6,704 nucleotides of DNA from Pseudomonadota bacterium (GCA_023436825.1 JAEZHS010000571.1:1-6704); one strand, 5' to 3'. Positions 1 through 6,386 are shown, numbered from the stretch's first letter. The notes: generated by a model not told the origin, from the letters alone. Numbers and translations: made by a program.

Positions 1-1
1 G

Positions 2-1528
2 CTCAAGGCCGACGGCACGGACGAGGAAGTGGCGCTCGACGCGATCGGCGTCGGTGACCGGCTGCGCGTGCGGCCCGGCGAAAAGGTGCCGGTCGACGGC
101 GAGGTGGCCGAAGGCCGCTCCTCGCTCGACGAATCGATGGTGACAGGCGAGTCCATGCCGGTCACCAAGGAGGTCGGCGCCAAGGTGATCGCGGGCACCC
201 TGAACACGACCGGCAGCTTCGTGATGCGGGCGGAGAAGGTCGGCCGCGACACCATGCTGTCGCGCATCGTGCAGATGGTGGCCGAGGCCCAGCGCTCGCG
301 CGCGCCCATCCAGCGGCTGGCGGACATGGTCTCGGGCTACTTCGTGCCCGTGGTCATCGGCATTGCCCTCGCCGCCTTCGCGGCCTGGACCATCTGGGGC
401 CCCGAGCCGCGGCTCGCCTTCGGGCTGGTGGCGGCGGTGACCGTGCTGATCATCGCCTGCCCCTGTGCCCTGGGCCTCGCGACGCCGATGTCGATCATGG
501 TCGGCGTCGGGCGCGGCGCCCAGGCGGGCGTGCTGATCAAGAATGCCGAGGCGCTGGAGCGCATGGAGCGAGTCGACACGCTGGTGGTCGACAAGACCGG
601 CACGCTGACCGAGGGCAAGCCCAAGGTGGTAGCAATCGTTCCGGCAGCAGGATTCGCCGAGGCCGAGGTGCTGCGCCTCGCCGCCAGTGCGGAGAAGGCG
701 AGCGAACATCCGCTGGCACTGGCGATCATCGCCGCGGCGGCCGAGCGCAAGCTCGCACTTGCCGACGTTGCCGATTTCGACTCGCCCACCGGCAAGGGCG
801 TGGTCGGCACGGTCGAGGGCCGCCGCCTGGCGCTGGGCAATGCCCGGTTCCTGCGCGAGCTCGGCACTGACACGGCAGCCCTCGAGGGCGAGGCCGAGCG
901 CCTGCGCCAGGAGGGTGCCACGGCGATCTTCCTCGCCGTCGACGGCAAGGAAGCCGCGATCTTCGCCATCGCCGATCCGGTGAAGGAAACGACGCCGGCG
1001 GCGCTCGAGGCGCTGGCGCGGGAGAAGGTCCACGTGGTCATGCTGACCGGCGACAACCGCACCACCGCTCAGGCCGTCGCCCGGCGGCTCGGCATCACCG
1101 AGGTCGAAGCCGAGGTGCTGCCCGACCAGAAGAGCGCCGTGGTCGAGAAGCTGCGCCGGGAGGGCCGCATCGTCGCCATGGCAGGCGACGGCGTGAACGA
1201 CGCGCCGGCACTGGCCGCGGCCGAGGTCGGCATCGCCATGGGCACCGGCACGGACGTCGCGATCGAAAGCGCCGGCGTCACCCTGCTCAAGGGTGACCTG
1301 ACCGGGATCGTGAAAGCACGCCGCCTGTCGCAGGCGACCATGCGCAATACTCGTCAGAACCTGTTCTTCGCCTTCATCTACAACGCAGCAGGCATGCCGA
1401 TCGCCGCCGGCGTGCTCTACCCGACCTTCGGCATCCTGCTGTCGCCCATCATCGCGGCGGCGGCCATGGCGCTGAGCTCGGTCAGCGTCGTCGGCAATTC
1501 GCTGCGCCTGCGGCGGCTGCGCCTCTAA
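2..1528 (+). CDS. copA: Copper-exporting P1B-type ATPase, C-terminal part (5' end outside window)
   Basis: This is an integral inner-membrane ATPase that moves Cu+ out of the cytoplasm using ATP, with a phospho-aspartate intermediate. The frame is open to the left edge, so the N-terminal metal-binding domain(s) and first membrane helices are missing; 508 residues remain. Visible motifs in order: actuator-domain TGES (143-154), metal-site CPC in the sixth helix (458-466, within [10 protein letters not shown]), phosphorylation motif DKTGT (590-604), the HP of SEHPL in the nucleotide-binding domain (707-712), TGDN (1046-1057), and GDGVNDAPA from 1184. The seventh helix carries YN (1379-1384) and the eighth MxxSS (1466-1480). 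CPC plus YN plus MxxSS is the known signature of Cu+-type (P1B-1) pumps rather than Zn/Cd pumps. The C-terminus ([10 protein letters not shown]) is the normal end, so there is no 3' truncation. The stop overlaps the stop of the convergent gene. CopA (detoxification) and CcoI-like (oxidase assembly) roles cannot be separated without the N-terminus. Confidence 0.95.
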   Translation, partial: LKADGTDEEVALDAIGVGDRLRVRPGEKVPVDGEVAEGRSSLDESMVTGESMPVTKEVGAKVIAGTLNTTGSFVMRAEKVGRDTMLSRIVQMVAEAQRSRAPIQRLADMVSGYFVPVVIGIALAAFAAWTIWGPEPRLAFGLVAAVTVLIIACPCALGLATPMSIMVGVGRGAQAGVLIKNAEALERMERVDTLVVDKTGTLTEGKPKVVAIVPAAGFAEAEVLRLAASAEKASEHPLALAIIAAAAERKLALADVADFDSPTGKGVVGTVEGRRLALGNARFLRELGTDTAALEGEAERLRQEGATAIFLAVDGKEAAIFAIADPVKETTPAALEALAREKVHVVMLTGDNRTTAQAVARRLGITEVEAEVLPDQKSAVVEKLRREGRIVAMAGDGVNDAPALAAAEVGIAMGTGTDVAIESAGVTLLKGDLTGIVKARRLSQATMRNTRQNLFFAFIYNAAGMPIAAGVLYPTFGILLSPIIAAAAMALSSVSVVGNSLRLRRLRL

Positions 1529-1842
1529 AGCGCCTGCCGCCGGGCAAAGAAGTTGTAGAGCGTGCCCAGTACCAGGGCGATGTACCAGCCCCAGGCATAG
1601 CTCTCAGCCAGACCGATCACGAAACCCTGCCAGATCAGAAGCTCGAAGCCCGGCAGGAAGATGGCGAGCGCCTCGTGCTTCACAGGCAGGCCGGGCAGCA
1701 ACAGGTAGCCCACGATGCAGAGCACGAACGATACCGCGAGGAACAGGCTGAGGCTCATGCCAAGCACCGCGACCGGAATGGTGCGGATGATTGGCGTCTG
1801 GCCATCTGCCTGGGCCTGCGTATGGACGTTGGCAAAGACCAT
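1525..1842 (-). CDS. Small two-helix membrane protein, DUF5676-like
   Basis: This 105-residue protein has a short polar N-terminus (about 1-20), a hydrophobic helix at about 22-50 (from [17 protein letters not shown]), a loop with Pro/Gly, and a second hydrophobic region at about 62-98 ending [17 protein letters not shown]. The pattern ([35 protein letters not shown]) matches my memory of the DUF5676 family, whose function is unknown and which I recall near heavy-metal genes. The ATG at 1842 is supported by an AGGAG ribosome binding site (minus strand, plus positions 1850-1854) 7 bases upstream. Its TAG stop lies inside the CTAA shared with the ATPase stop, so the two genes converge with a 4-base overlap and no room for a terminator. 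It is divergent from the DUF2933-like gene. A link to copper or other metals is inferred from neighbours only. Confidence 0.85.
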   Translation of the reverse strand: MVFANVHTQAQADGQTPIIRTIPVAVLGMSLSLFLAVSFVLCIVGYLLLPGLPVKHEALAIFLPGFELLIWQGFVIGLAESYAWGWYIALVLGTLYNFFARRQAL

Positions 1843-1899
1843 GACGGATCTCCTCTCGTCGACGCAATCGCGATGTGACCCAACGACGGCTTTGGCGCC

Positions 1900-1913
1900 T
1901 TGATCCAGCTCAA
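1900..1913. promoter_or_regulatory. FNR/FixK-type binding site candidate (TTGATCCAGCTCAA)
   Basis: The 14-base sequence TTGATCCAGCTCAA is a TTGA-N6-TCAA palindrome. It matches the known FNR/FixK/Anr consensus TTGAT-N4-ATCAA at every fixed position but one (C instead of A at the start of the right half). It sits 60 bases upstream of the DUF2933-like ATG and 57 bases from the DUF5676-like ATG. For an activator at about -41.5 the plus-strand start would fall near 1948, leaving a short leader that includes the AGGAG at 1963-1967. No good -10 hexamer is visible at the matching place in either direction. The site is seen directly; its regulator and direction are inferred. Confidence 0.45.
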
Positions 1914-1962
1914 ATGGAGCGGACAGCTTTCGATCGAGACTGCCTCTCGAGGGACATCGGAG

Positions 1963-1967
1963 AGGAG
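1963..1967 (+). promoter_or_regulatory. Ribosome binding site that fixes the DUF2933-like start
   Basis: AGGAG (within GGAGAGGAG) stands 6 bases before the ATG at 1974. The same frame is open back to a possible ATG at 1875, but that one has no such site, and the 33 extra residues are polar and unlike the family. The start at 1974 is therefore preferred. Confidence 0.75.
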
Positions 1968-1973
1968 CGGCCC

Positions 1974-2183
1974 ATGGGGCACACTTGGCGTACCTGGTTG
2001 ATCGGCACGCCCTTGGGCTGGGCGCTGTCGCTCGTCGTTGCAGCGGCGGGAGCGTATCTGCTGATTACCCACACCGGGCATGTGCTGGGCGCCCTTCCTT
2101 ACCTGCTGCTTCTCGCCTGCCCGCTCATGCACGTCTTTGGGCACGGTGGACACGGCCGCCATCGCCATGATGGCAAAAATTAG
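1974..2183 (+). CDS. Small His-rich membrane protein, DUF2933-like
   Basis: This 69-residue protein has a short N-terminus (MGHTWRTWLIGTPLGW), a first hydrophobic helix at about 14-32, and a second at about 38-55 reading into LPYLLLLACPLMHVFGHGGH. The tail is rich in histidine (H53, H57, H60, H63, H65) beside a cysteine at C49. The CPLMHxFxHGGH ending is typical, from memory, of DUF2933 proteins, whose function is unknown and which often sit in copper/heavy-metal clusters. The His/Cys/Met cluster at the membrane surface could bind Cu+ or another soft metal; this is inferred. It is divergent from the DUF5676-like gene, shares its upstream region with the FNR/FixK-like site, and lies close to the Cu+-ATPase. 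Confidence 0.85.
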   Translation: MGHTWRTWLIGTPLGWALSLVVAAAGAYLLITHTGHVLGALPYLLLLACPLMHVFGHGGHGRHRHDGKN

Positions 2184-2236
2184 GCAGACCATTTTCCCTT
2201 GATCGTCGACGACAGCGTCCCCTAAATGGGTGGGGC

Positions 2237-2584
2237 ATGCTGCTGATCCGCCACTCCCAGCGCGCGAACAACGCCGTCCGGACGACCTCCGGGGCCGGCG
2301 AGCTGTTCGTCGCCTCGGTGGTGATCTGCATGATCCTCGCCTCGTTCGGCGACGCCGTCGATCCGGCGCTGTTCGGCGAAGCGGGCCTCGAGTTCGCCAT
2401 CTTCGATTTCGGCGGCGAATTCTCCGTGCTGGCGATGCGCCACTGGCATCTGATCCAGCTTCTGCTGGCCGGCGCGGTCGGGGCATTCGGCGTCTTCGTG
2501 CTGCGTGTTTTCGCCGCCGGCCTTGTCCGGATCCTGCGCCCGGCCGGCCGGCGCTCCATCGACAAGGTGCCCATAGGTCTCTGA
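2237..2584 (+). CDS. Unrecognised two-helix membrane protein
   Basis: I do not recognise this 115-residue product. It has a basic N-terminus (about 1-18), a hydrophobic segment at about 23-38 (ELFVASVVICMILASFG), a central stretch at about 39-70 with acidic and aromatic residues (DAVDPALFGEAGLEFAIFDF), a second hydrophobic segment at about 72-98, and a basic tail (RPAGRRSIDK). Codon use is strongly G/C-ending throughout, which supports real coding. The ATG at 2237 is the first start in the frame after a stop at 2168. Its ribosome binding site is poor (only a GGGTGGGG run directly before it), so the start is less certain than the frame. It lies 53 bases after the DUF2933-like gene and 45 bases before the TerC gene, on the same strand, so co-transcription with terC is plausible. 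No function can be assigned. Confidence 0.7.
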   Translation: MLLIRHSQRANNAVRTTSGAGELFVASVVICMILASFGDAVDPALFGEAGLEFAIFDFGGEFSVLAMRHWHLIQLLLAGAVGAFGVFVLRVFAAGLVRILRPAGRRSIDKVPIGL

Positions 2585-2617
2585 CGAAAAGACAGCCGTT
2601 TTAACGTCCTTTTTCGT
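2584..2617 (+). promoter_or_regulatory. Inverted repeat filling the spacer before terC
   Basis: ACGAAAA (2584-2590) pairs with TTTTCGT (2611-2617). The stem can extend inward through GAC (2591-2593) with GTC (2606-2608), leaving CT bulged on the right arm. The region is A/T-rich against GC-rich surroundings and begins on the last base of the upstream stop codon. The right arm ends one base before GGAG (2619-2622), the terC ribosome binding site, 7 bases from the GTG. It could be an RNA stem affecting terC translation, a DNA operator, or a weak attenuator; the T-run lies within the stem rather than after it, so it is not a classic terminator. It does not resemble the yybP-ykoY manganese riboswitch, and the spacer is too short for one. 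Confidence 0.35.
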
Positions 2618-2629
2618 TGGAGACTCGTC

Positions 2630-3535
2630 GTGGAACTCGAACTGTTTTCGGCCGGATTCTTTTCGGCCCTGTTGGCTATCGTCCTGATCGACCTGGTTCT
2701 GGCAGGCGATAACGCCCTGATCATCGGCCTGGTCGCGCGCAACCTGCCCAAGAACACGCAGCGCAGCGTGATCTTCTGGGGCACCTTCGGCGCCATCGCC
2801 ATCCGCGCCCTGATGGCGATCCTGGTCGTCTACATCCTCGACGTGCCGGGCTTCATGCTGGCCGGCGGCATCGCCCTGGTATGGATCGCCCGCAAGCTGC
2901 TCACGCCGGAGGAGAACAGCGCGGAGAACCATCTGGTGAAGGGGCCGGCGACCAGCTTCGCCGGCGCCATCCGCACCATCGTCATCGCCGATGCCGTGAT
3001 GGGTGTCGACAACGTGCTGGCGATCGGCGGCGCCGCTCACGGCAGCATCCTGCTGATCGTGCTGGGGCTCGCCATCAGCGTGCCGATCATCGTCTGGGGC
3101 AGCCAGCTCGTGATCAAGCTGGTCGACCGCTTCCCGTCGGTGGTGCTGCTGGGCGGCGCCGTGCTGGCCTGGACCGGCTACTCCATGGTCGTGCGCGAGC
3201 CGCTGCTCGGGCCGTGGTTCCAGGGCCATCCCGCCACCAAGCTGGTCGCTGCCGTCCTGATCTTCTCGATCTCGCTCGCTCCCTGGTACTCCGCGCGCAT
3301 GTCCGACCAGATGAAGCCGCTGGTCGTCATCCTGCCGGGCGTGCTGGTGTGGCTGCTCGGCGTCGAGGTGGCGGCGAGCGTCTGGAAGCTGCAGGTCGAC
3401 TATCTGCTGGCCACGCAGACCGGCGAGTACATGCTCGAGGCCGTGCGCTGGCTGGGTTGGCTGCCGCTGGTCGCCGGCTATCTCTGGGTGCGCGAGCGCC
3501 TGATGCTGCGCCGCCAGCATACCGCCCGCGGCTGA
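2630..3535 (+). CDS. TerC family integral membrane protein, YjbE type (likely metal exporter)
   Basis: This 301-residue polytopic inner-membrane protein carries the two diagnostic TerC repeats: DLVLAGDNALIIG (D21, D27, N28) in the first helix and DAVMGVDNVLAIGG (D121, D127, N128) in the middle. Their acidic residues are thought to form the metal path. The family includes YjbE/YkoY/Alx proteins linked to Mn2+ export or metalation of exported enzymes; the substrate here is inferred. The start is GTG at 2630 with GGAG 7 bases upstream, and MELELFSAGFFSALL aligns with the usual family N-terminus. YjbE-type proteins are usually about 220-230 residues. Here a further region from about 203 adds hydrophobic helices (about 203-220, 229-252 and 272-288) and a basic tail. 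It follows the unrecognised membrane protein with a 45-base spacer holding an inverted repeat. Confidence 0.92.
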   Translation: MELELFSAGFFSALLAIVLIDLVLAGDNALIIGLVARNLPKNTQRSVIFWGTFGAIAIRALMAILVVYILDVPGFMLAGGIALVWIARKLLTPEENSAENHLVKGPATSFAGAIRTIVIADAVMGVDNVLAIGGAAHGSILLIVLGLAISVPIIVWGSQLVIKLVDRFPSVVLLGGAVLAWTGYSMVVREPLLGPWFQGHPATKLVAAVLIFSISLAPWYSARMSDQMKPLVVILPGVLVWLLGVEVAASVWKLQVDYLLATQTGEYMLEAVRWLGWLPLVAGYLWVRERLMLRRQHTARG

Positions 3536-3578
3536 TCAAACGCTTGCCGCACGCATTGCCGCCCAGTACGACCGCGGC

Positions 3579-3857
3579 ATGCGCGCCAAGCTTTCCATTG
3601 CAATCGGCCTCTGCCTGTCGCTGACGGCAGAGGCGCAGGCCCAGACTCCGACTGCGTCCGACGACATGGCCTACTGCGCCGAGCTGTCGGCTCTCTATCG
3701 CCGCTATCTCGGCAACACCGGCCAGGGCAAAACCTTTCCCGATGTCGCGGCTGGAACGGCGATCGACCAGTGCGAGCGGGGCAACACGGCAGCGGGCATC
3801 CCGGTACTGGAAAAGAAGCTGCGCGACGCACGCTTCACCTTGCCCAAGCGAAGTTGA
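3579..3857 (+). CDS. Small exported protein with two cysteines, function unknown
   Basis: This 92-residue protein has a clear Sec signal peptide (MRAKLSIAIGLCLSLTAEAQA, probable cut after AQA at 21). The mature periplasmic part is about 71 residues with exactly two cysteines (C33 in YCAELS, C65 in QCERGN), which could form a disulfide. The ending (NTAAGIPVLEKKLRDARFTLP) resembles, from memory, conserved hypothetical alphaproteobacterial proteins, but I know no function. Codon use is G/C-rich, apart from some A/T near the start. No good ribosome binding site precedes the ATG, but it is placed right for the signal peptide. It lies 43 bases after terC on the same strand, so it may be read through from it. 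Its TGA is immediately followed by the reversed stop of the methyltransferase (TGATCA). Confidence 0.75.
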   Translation: MRAKLSIAIGLCLSLTAEAQAQTPTASDDMAYCAELSALYRRYLGNTGQGKTFPDVAAGTAIDQCERGNTAAGIPVLEKKLRDARFTLPKRS

Positions 3858-4694
3858 TCAGCGACGCGTCGCCTGCAGCGAGAGCGCGAGCGGCAGCCAT
3901 GGCTTGTCCGGCCAGTGCCAGTCGCCGTCGTCCTTCTTCACCAGCAACTGGAACATGCGCCACGGCACCTGGGCGTGCTCATGCAGCCAGTCGAGCGTGA
4001 GACCGGCCTCGATCAGGCCGCCCACGATGTCGGACAACGGGTGCAGCCATTCGACGTTGGTCGCGTTCTGCAGACGCGCCGTCGGATCGGCATAGTCCTT
4101 GGGATCGACCAGCACGATGGGCTCACGCCCGAGATACGGCACGAAATAGCCGGGCCTGCCGTCAGGCAATTGCATCTCGTCGTCGAAAACATAGGCCGCG
4201 GGATGGGCATCGGCGTAGTAGACGCGGCCGCCGGGCTTCAGGAACGAGGCTACGATCGCGGCCCAACGCCGGATGTCGGGCAACCAGCAGGTGGCGCCCC
4301 AGGTCACGAACACCAGATCGAACGAGGCGGGTTCGGGGATCGCCGTCAGCGCGTCGTAGAGATCGGCCAGCACGAAGCGCGCCGATCCGGCAAGGCCGAG
4401 CTCCATCGCCAGGCTGCGGGCGGCCTCGATGGCGGCTGGCGAGAAATCGAGGCCGACGACCGTGGCGCCGCGTTGCGCGAGCGTCAGCGTGTCGGCGCCG
4501 AAATGGCATTGCAGGTGCAGCACCCGGAGCCCGCGCACGTCGCCCAGCTCGCGCTCCTCGATGGCATTGAGCGTGCCGCGGCCGGAACGCAGCGATGCGA
4601 GGTCGTAATCGCTGCCGGGGCCGAGATGGACGCGAGTGCGCTCGTTCCAGTTGGCGCGGTTCAGCTCGCGCCAGCGATGGGCGTCGCCGCTCAC
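3858..4694 (-). CDS. Class I SAM-dependent methyltransferase
   Basis: This 278-residue soluble protein has a Rossmann methyltransferase core at about 55-165. Motif I is [15 protein letters not shown] (56-70), with the acidic end of strand 2 at D83 ([15 protein letters not shown]), an adenine-side aspartate at D111 (FVLADLYD), the motif IV-like [13 protein letters not shown] (125-137), and [13 protein letters not shown] (152-164). Motif I has LQCHFG where many methyltransferases have GxGxG; this is known in a subfamily of class I enzymes of unassigned substrate. The C-terminal 110 residues ([35 protein letters not shown]) match that subfamily's usual layout. The substrate is unknown. The start is GTG at 4694, which overlaps the purC stop as GTGA (4691-4694), so translation is probably coupled to purC. 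The upstream GAGCT is only a weak ribosome binding site. Confidence 0.88.
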   Translation of the reverse strand: MSGDAHRWRELNRANWNERTRVHLGPGSDYDLASLRSGRGTLNAIEERELGDVRGLRVLHLQCHFGADTLTLAQRGATVVGLDFSPAAIEAARSLAMELGLAGSARFVLADLYDALTAIPEPASFDLVFVTWGATCWLPDIRRWAAIVASFLKPGGRVYYADAHPAAYVFDDEMQLPDGRPGYFVPYLGREPIVLVDPKDYADPTARLQNATNVEWLHPLSDIVGGLIEAGLTLDWLHEHAQVPWRMFQLLVKKDDGDWHWPDKPWLPLALSLQATRR

Positions 4695-5605
4695 ACGGTG
4701 AGCTCGGCGCCGGTCAGGCGACGATAGGCTTCGAGATAGCGCTTGCTGGTGGCGTCGACGACTTCAGGCGGCAGCTTGGGCGCCGGCGCATCGCCGTTCC
4801 AGCGGCCGGCATGGCGTTCGACGTCGAGCCAGTCGCGCAGCGGCTGCTTGTCGAAGCTGGGCTGCGGCTTGCCGGGGACGTAGCCGTCGAGCGGCCAGAA
4901 GCGCGAGCTGTCGGGAGTCATGACCTCGTCGATCAGCAGGATCTCGCCCGCTTTGGTGCGGCCGAACTCGAACTTGGTATCGGCGATGATGATGCCCTGC
5001 TTCAGCGCGACGTCGCGGCCCTCGGTGTAGACGACGCGCGTCAGGCGTTCGAGCTCGGCGGTCACGTCCTTGCCCAGCACCTCGGCCATGCGGCCGACGG
5101 TGATGTTCTCGTCGTGGCCGCTCTCGGCCTTGGTGGCCGGGCTGAAGATCGGCGGATCGAGCCGGCCGCTTTCCTTCAGTCCCGCCGGCAGCGCCTCGCC
5201 GGCAAGTGTTCCCTGCCTGGCGTATTCGCGCCACGCCGAGCCCGAGAGATAGCCGCGGATCACGCATTCGATGGGGAACACCGTGCCGCGCCGGCACAGC
5301 ATGGCGCGGCCGGCGATCTCGGCGCGGTGCGACTTCAGCGCCGGCACCCGGGCGATGATCGCATCGGCGTCGGCCGCGATCATGTGGTGCTGCACGACGC
5401 CCTCGAGCTGGCGGAACCACCACGCGCTGGTCTGGGTCAGCACCGCGCCCTTCATAGGGATCGGCTCGGCCATCACCACGTCGTAGGCGCTGACGCGGTC
5501 GGTGGCGACCAGCAACAGCCGCTCGCCGTCGACCTCGTAGACGTCACGCACCTTGCCGCGGGCGATCCGCTTCAGGGGCAGATCGCTCGTCGTCATCAAC
5601 ACCAT
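4691..5605 (-). CDS. purC: SAICAR synthase (phosphoribosylaminoimidazole-succinocarboxamide synthase)
   Basis: This cytoplasmic enzyme of purine synthesis joins CAIR and aspartate with ATP to give SAICAR. The 304-residue length and internal insertion ([14 protein letters not shown], 155-168) match the longer, yeast ADE1-like form found in many alphaproteobacteria rather than the roughly 240-residue form. Motifs in order: [10 protein letters not shown] (16-25), [16 protein letters not shown] (30-45), [18 protein letters not shown] (111-128), [11 protein letters not shown] (205-215) and [15 protein letters not shown] (224-238). No key region is missing. The ATG at 5605 has AGGGG (minus strand, plus positions 5613-5617) 7 bases upstream; the alternative Met4 has no such site. 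It follows the carboxymuconolactone decarboxylase-like gene by 22 bases and overlaps the methyltransferase start by 4. In many alphaproteobacteria purC is followed by purS, purQ and purL; that is not so here. Confidence 0.97.
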   Translation of the reverse strand: MVLMTTSDLPLKRIARGKVRDVYEVDGERLLLVATDRVSAYDVVMAEPIPMKGAVLTQTSAWWFRQLEGVVQHHMIAADADAIIARVPALKSHRAEIAGRAMLCRRGTVFPIECVIRGYLSGSAWREYARQGTLAGEALPAGLKESGRLDPPIFSPATKAESGHDENITVGRMAEVLGKDVTAELERLTRVVYTEGRDVALKQGIIIADTKFEFGRTKAGEILLIDEVMTPDSSRFWPLDGYVPGKPQPSFDKQPLRDWLDVERHAGRWNGDAPAPKLPPEVVDATSKRYLEAYRRLTGAELTV

Positions 5606-5627
5606 CTTTAGTCCCCTTCGCGGCGCT

Positions 5628-6020
5628 TCACTTCTCGTGCCGCATCTCCTCGAACACTTCCTTCGCCGTCAGCAGCGCCTCGCGCACCGACGGCAGGCCG
5701 ATATAGCCGCCGAGATGCAGCAGCGCCTCGGACAATTCGTCCTCGGTCCAACCCTGGTTGCGTGCCATGCGCAGATGGATGGCGAGTTCCGGCCAGCGCG
5801 CCTGGGCGGTGTCGGAGATCACGCAGATCAGAGCCCGGGTCTTGAGGTCGAGGCCGGGCCTGGACCACAGCATGCCGAACACCGCCTCGCGGGCATAGTC
5901 GCCGAACTTCTGCATCATCGGATCGGCATAGACCGACTTGTTCATCGCGTCGGCGTACTTCTCGCCCATCAGCTTGCGGCGGATCTCGGTACCCTTCTTG
6001 TAGTTCTCGCTCTCGGCCAT
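5628..6020 (-). CDS. Carboxymuconolactone decarboxylase family protein
   Basis: This 130-residue protein has the all-helical CMD/AhpD-like fold. The family block runs from about 56 to 124: [14 protein letters not shown] (57-70), [34 protein letters not shown] (78-111, key H82) and the closing helix [14 protein letters not shown]. It has the histidine of the PcaC-type branch and no CxxC, so it is not an AhpD-style peroxidase reductant. Known PcaC decarboxylates 4-carboxymuconolactone in protocatechuate breakdown, but no other pca gene is here, so the substrate is unknown. The N-terminal 50 residues ([34 protein letters not shown]) match the longer family form. The ATG at 6020 has a full AGGAGG (minus strand, plus positions 6027-6032) 6 bases upstream. 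It is probably first in an operon with purC and the methyltransferase. Confidence 0.92.
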   Translation of the reverse strand: MAESENYKKGTEIRRKLMGEKYADAMNKSVYADPMMQKFGDYAREAVFGMLWSRPGLDLKTRALICVISDTAQARWPELAIHLRMARNQGWTEDELSEALLHLGGYIGLPSVREALLTAKEVFEEMRHEK

Positions 6021-6152
6021 CGTTTCCCTCCTGTGAGGCGTGCAGCGTAGCCGCTTTTCTTATGCCGAGGCTATGCAGGACGCCCTTGCTCCCTCTCGAA
6101 AGCCTACGGCTGGCGGACCTATGTCCGGGATGTTCAGCGGAGCCATGCTGCT
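6021..6152. promoter_or_regulatory. Divergent intergenic region upstream of the CMD-purC operon
   Basis: These 132 bases separate the minus-strand operon from the plus-strand exported protein and should hold promoters for both. On the minus side the AGGAGG (6027-6032) is clear. A CATAAG (plus positions 6057-6062 reversed) could be a -10 element about 40 bases upstream of the ATG, but no matching -35 is seen. On the plus side nothing convincing is visible. I see no operator palindrome. Confidence 0.3.
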
Positions 6153-6374
6153 TTGCGCACTTTCCTCCTGGCCGCGGTTTTCGCCTGCTGTGCAGGCCTG
6201 CCGGGCAACGCCGATCCGCCCAGCGAAGACCGGGCCCCTCCCAGCACGACGGCAAGCCCGGCCGGCGCCGACGGCGCGACCTCGGCGCCGTCAAAAGCCA
6301 GCCGGCTGACGTGCCGACGCTATTTCGGCTGCCTGCCGTCGCCGCGCTCCGCCACCCACTCGATCGAGGACTGA
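6153..6374 (+). CDS. Short exported protein with C-terminal CRRYFGC motif, function unknown
   Basis: This 73-residue product starts with TTG and has a signal-peptide-like N-terminus (MRTFLLAAVFACCAGLPGNA, likely cut after GNA at 20). A low-complexity linker rich in Pro, Ala, Ser and Thr follows (about 21-50), then a short compact end, RLTCRRYFGCLPSPR (51-65), with cysteines C54 and C60. The two spaced cysteines suggest a disulfide loop or metal site. A similar YFGC-P ending occurs, as I recall it, in other small exported alphaproteobacterial proteins of unknown role. No ATG exists in this frame upstream. GGAG at 6139-6142 lies 10 bases before the TTG, which is acceptable but long. Codon use is G/C-ending. 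The next gene begins 12 bases after the stop, so the two are likely co-transcribed. Confidence 0.55.
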   Translation: MRTFLLAAVFACCAGLPGNADPPSEDRAPPSTTASPAGADGATSAPSKASRLTCRRYFGCLPSPRSATHSIED

Positions 6375-6375
6375 A

Positions 6376-6381
6376 AAGGAG
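6376..6381 (+). promoter_or_regulatory. Ribosome binding site for the gene running off the right edge
   Basis: AAGGAG stands 5 bases before the ATG at 6387 and directly after the stop of the CRRYFGC protein. It fixes the start of a gene that has no stop within the window and would otherwise be easy to miss. Confidence 0.75.
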
Positions 6382-6386
6382 CTGTC

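Larger units (their letters stand above)
1843..1973. promoter_or_regulatory. Divergent intergenic region between the DUF5676-like and DUF2933-like genes
   Basis: These 131 bases must hold the leaders, and probably the promoters, of both divergent genes. Ribosome binding sites sit at each end (minus strand at 1850-1854, plus strand at 1963-1967). A TTGA-N6-TCAA palindrome lies near the middle. I see no convincing -35/-10 pair in either direction, which fits an activator-dependent promoter but does not show one. A plus-strand frame is open through part of this region upstream of 1974, but it has no ribosome binding site and reads as non-coding. Confidence 0.5.

Noticed and set aside
337..1065. 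Minus-strand open frame opposite the Cu+-ATPase
   Set aside because: A Ser/Ala/Arg-rich low-complexity translation under a gene with complete P-type ATPase motifs; a GC-content artefact.
1875..1973. N-terminal extension of the DUF2933-like gene from an ATG at 1875
   Set aside because: No ribosome binding site at 1875, the extra residues are unlike the family, and the FNR/FixK-like site lies inside. The AGGAG before 1974 marks the real start.
2199..2227. Possible promoter TTGATC, 17 bases, CTAAAT upstream of 2237
   Set aside because: Spacing is right, but the -10 matches only half of the consensus and would place the transcript start almost on the ATG.
2584..2617. Rho-independent terminator between the 115-residue gene and terC
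   Set aside because: The stem is A/T-rich and its T-run is within the right arm rather than following a GC-rich stem, so it does not fit the usual form.
2184..2629. yybP-ykoY manganese riboswitch upstream of terC
   Set aside because: The non-coding spacers are only 53 and 45 bases, and none of the conserved loop sequences were seen.
2222..3520. Very long minus-strand open frame opposite the terC gene and the gene before it
   Set aside because: The translation is rich in His, Gln, Asp and Arg with no domain, as expected from the complement of hydrophobic GC-rich coding sequence. The plus-strand genes have clear motifs and ribosome binding sites.
4595..5611. Long plus-strand open frame opposite purC
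   Set aside because: It is a shadow of purC: Arg/Gly/His-rich, no recognisable domain, no ribosome binding site. The same holds for the plus-strand frame at 3915-4727 opposite the methyltransferase.
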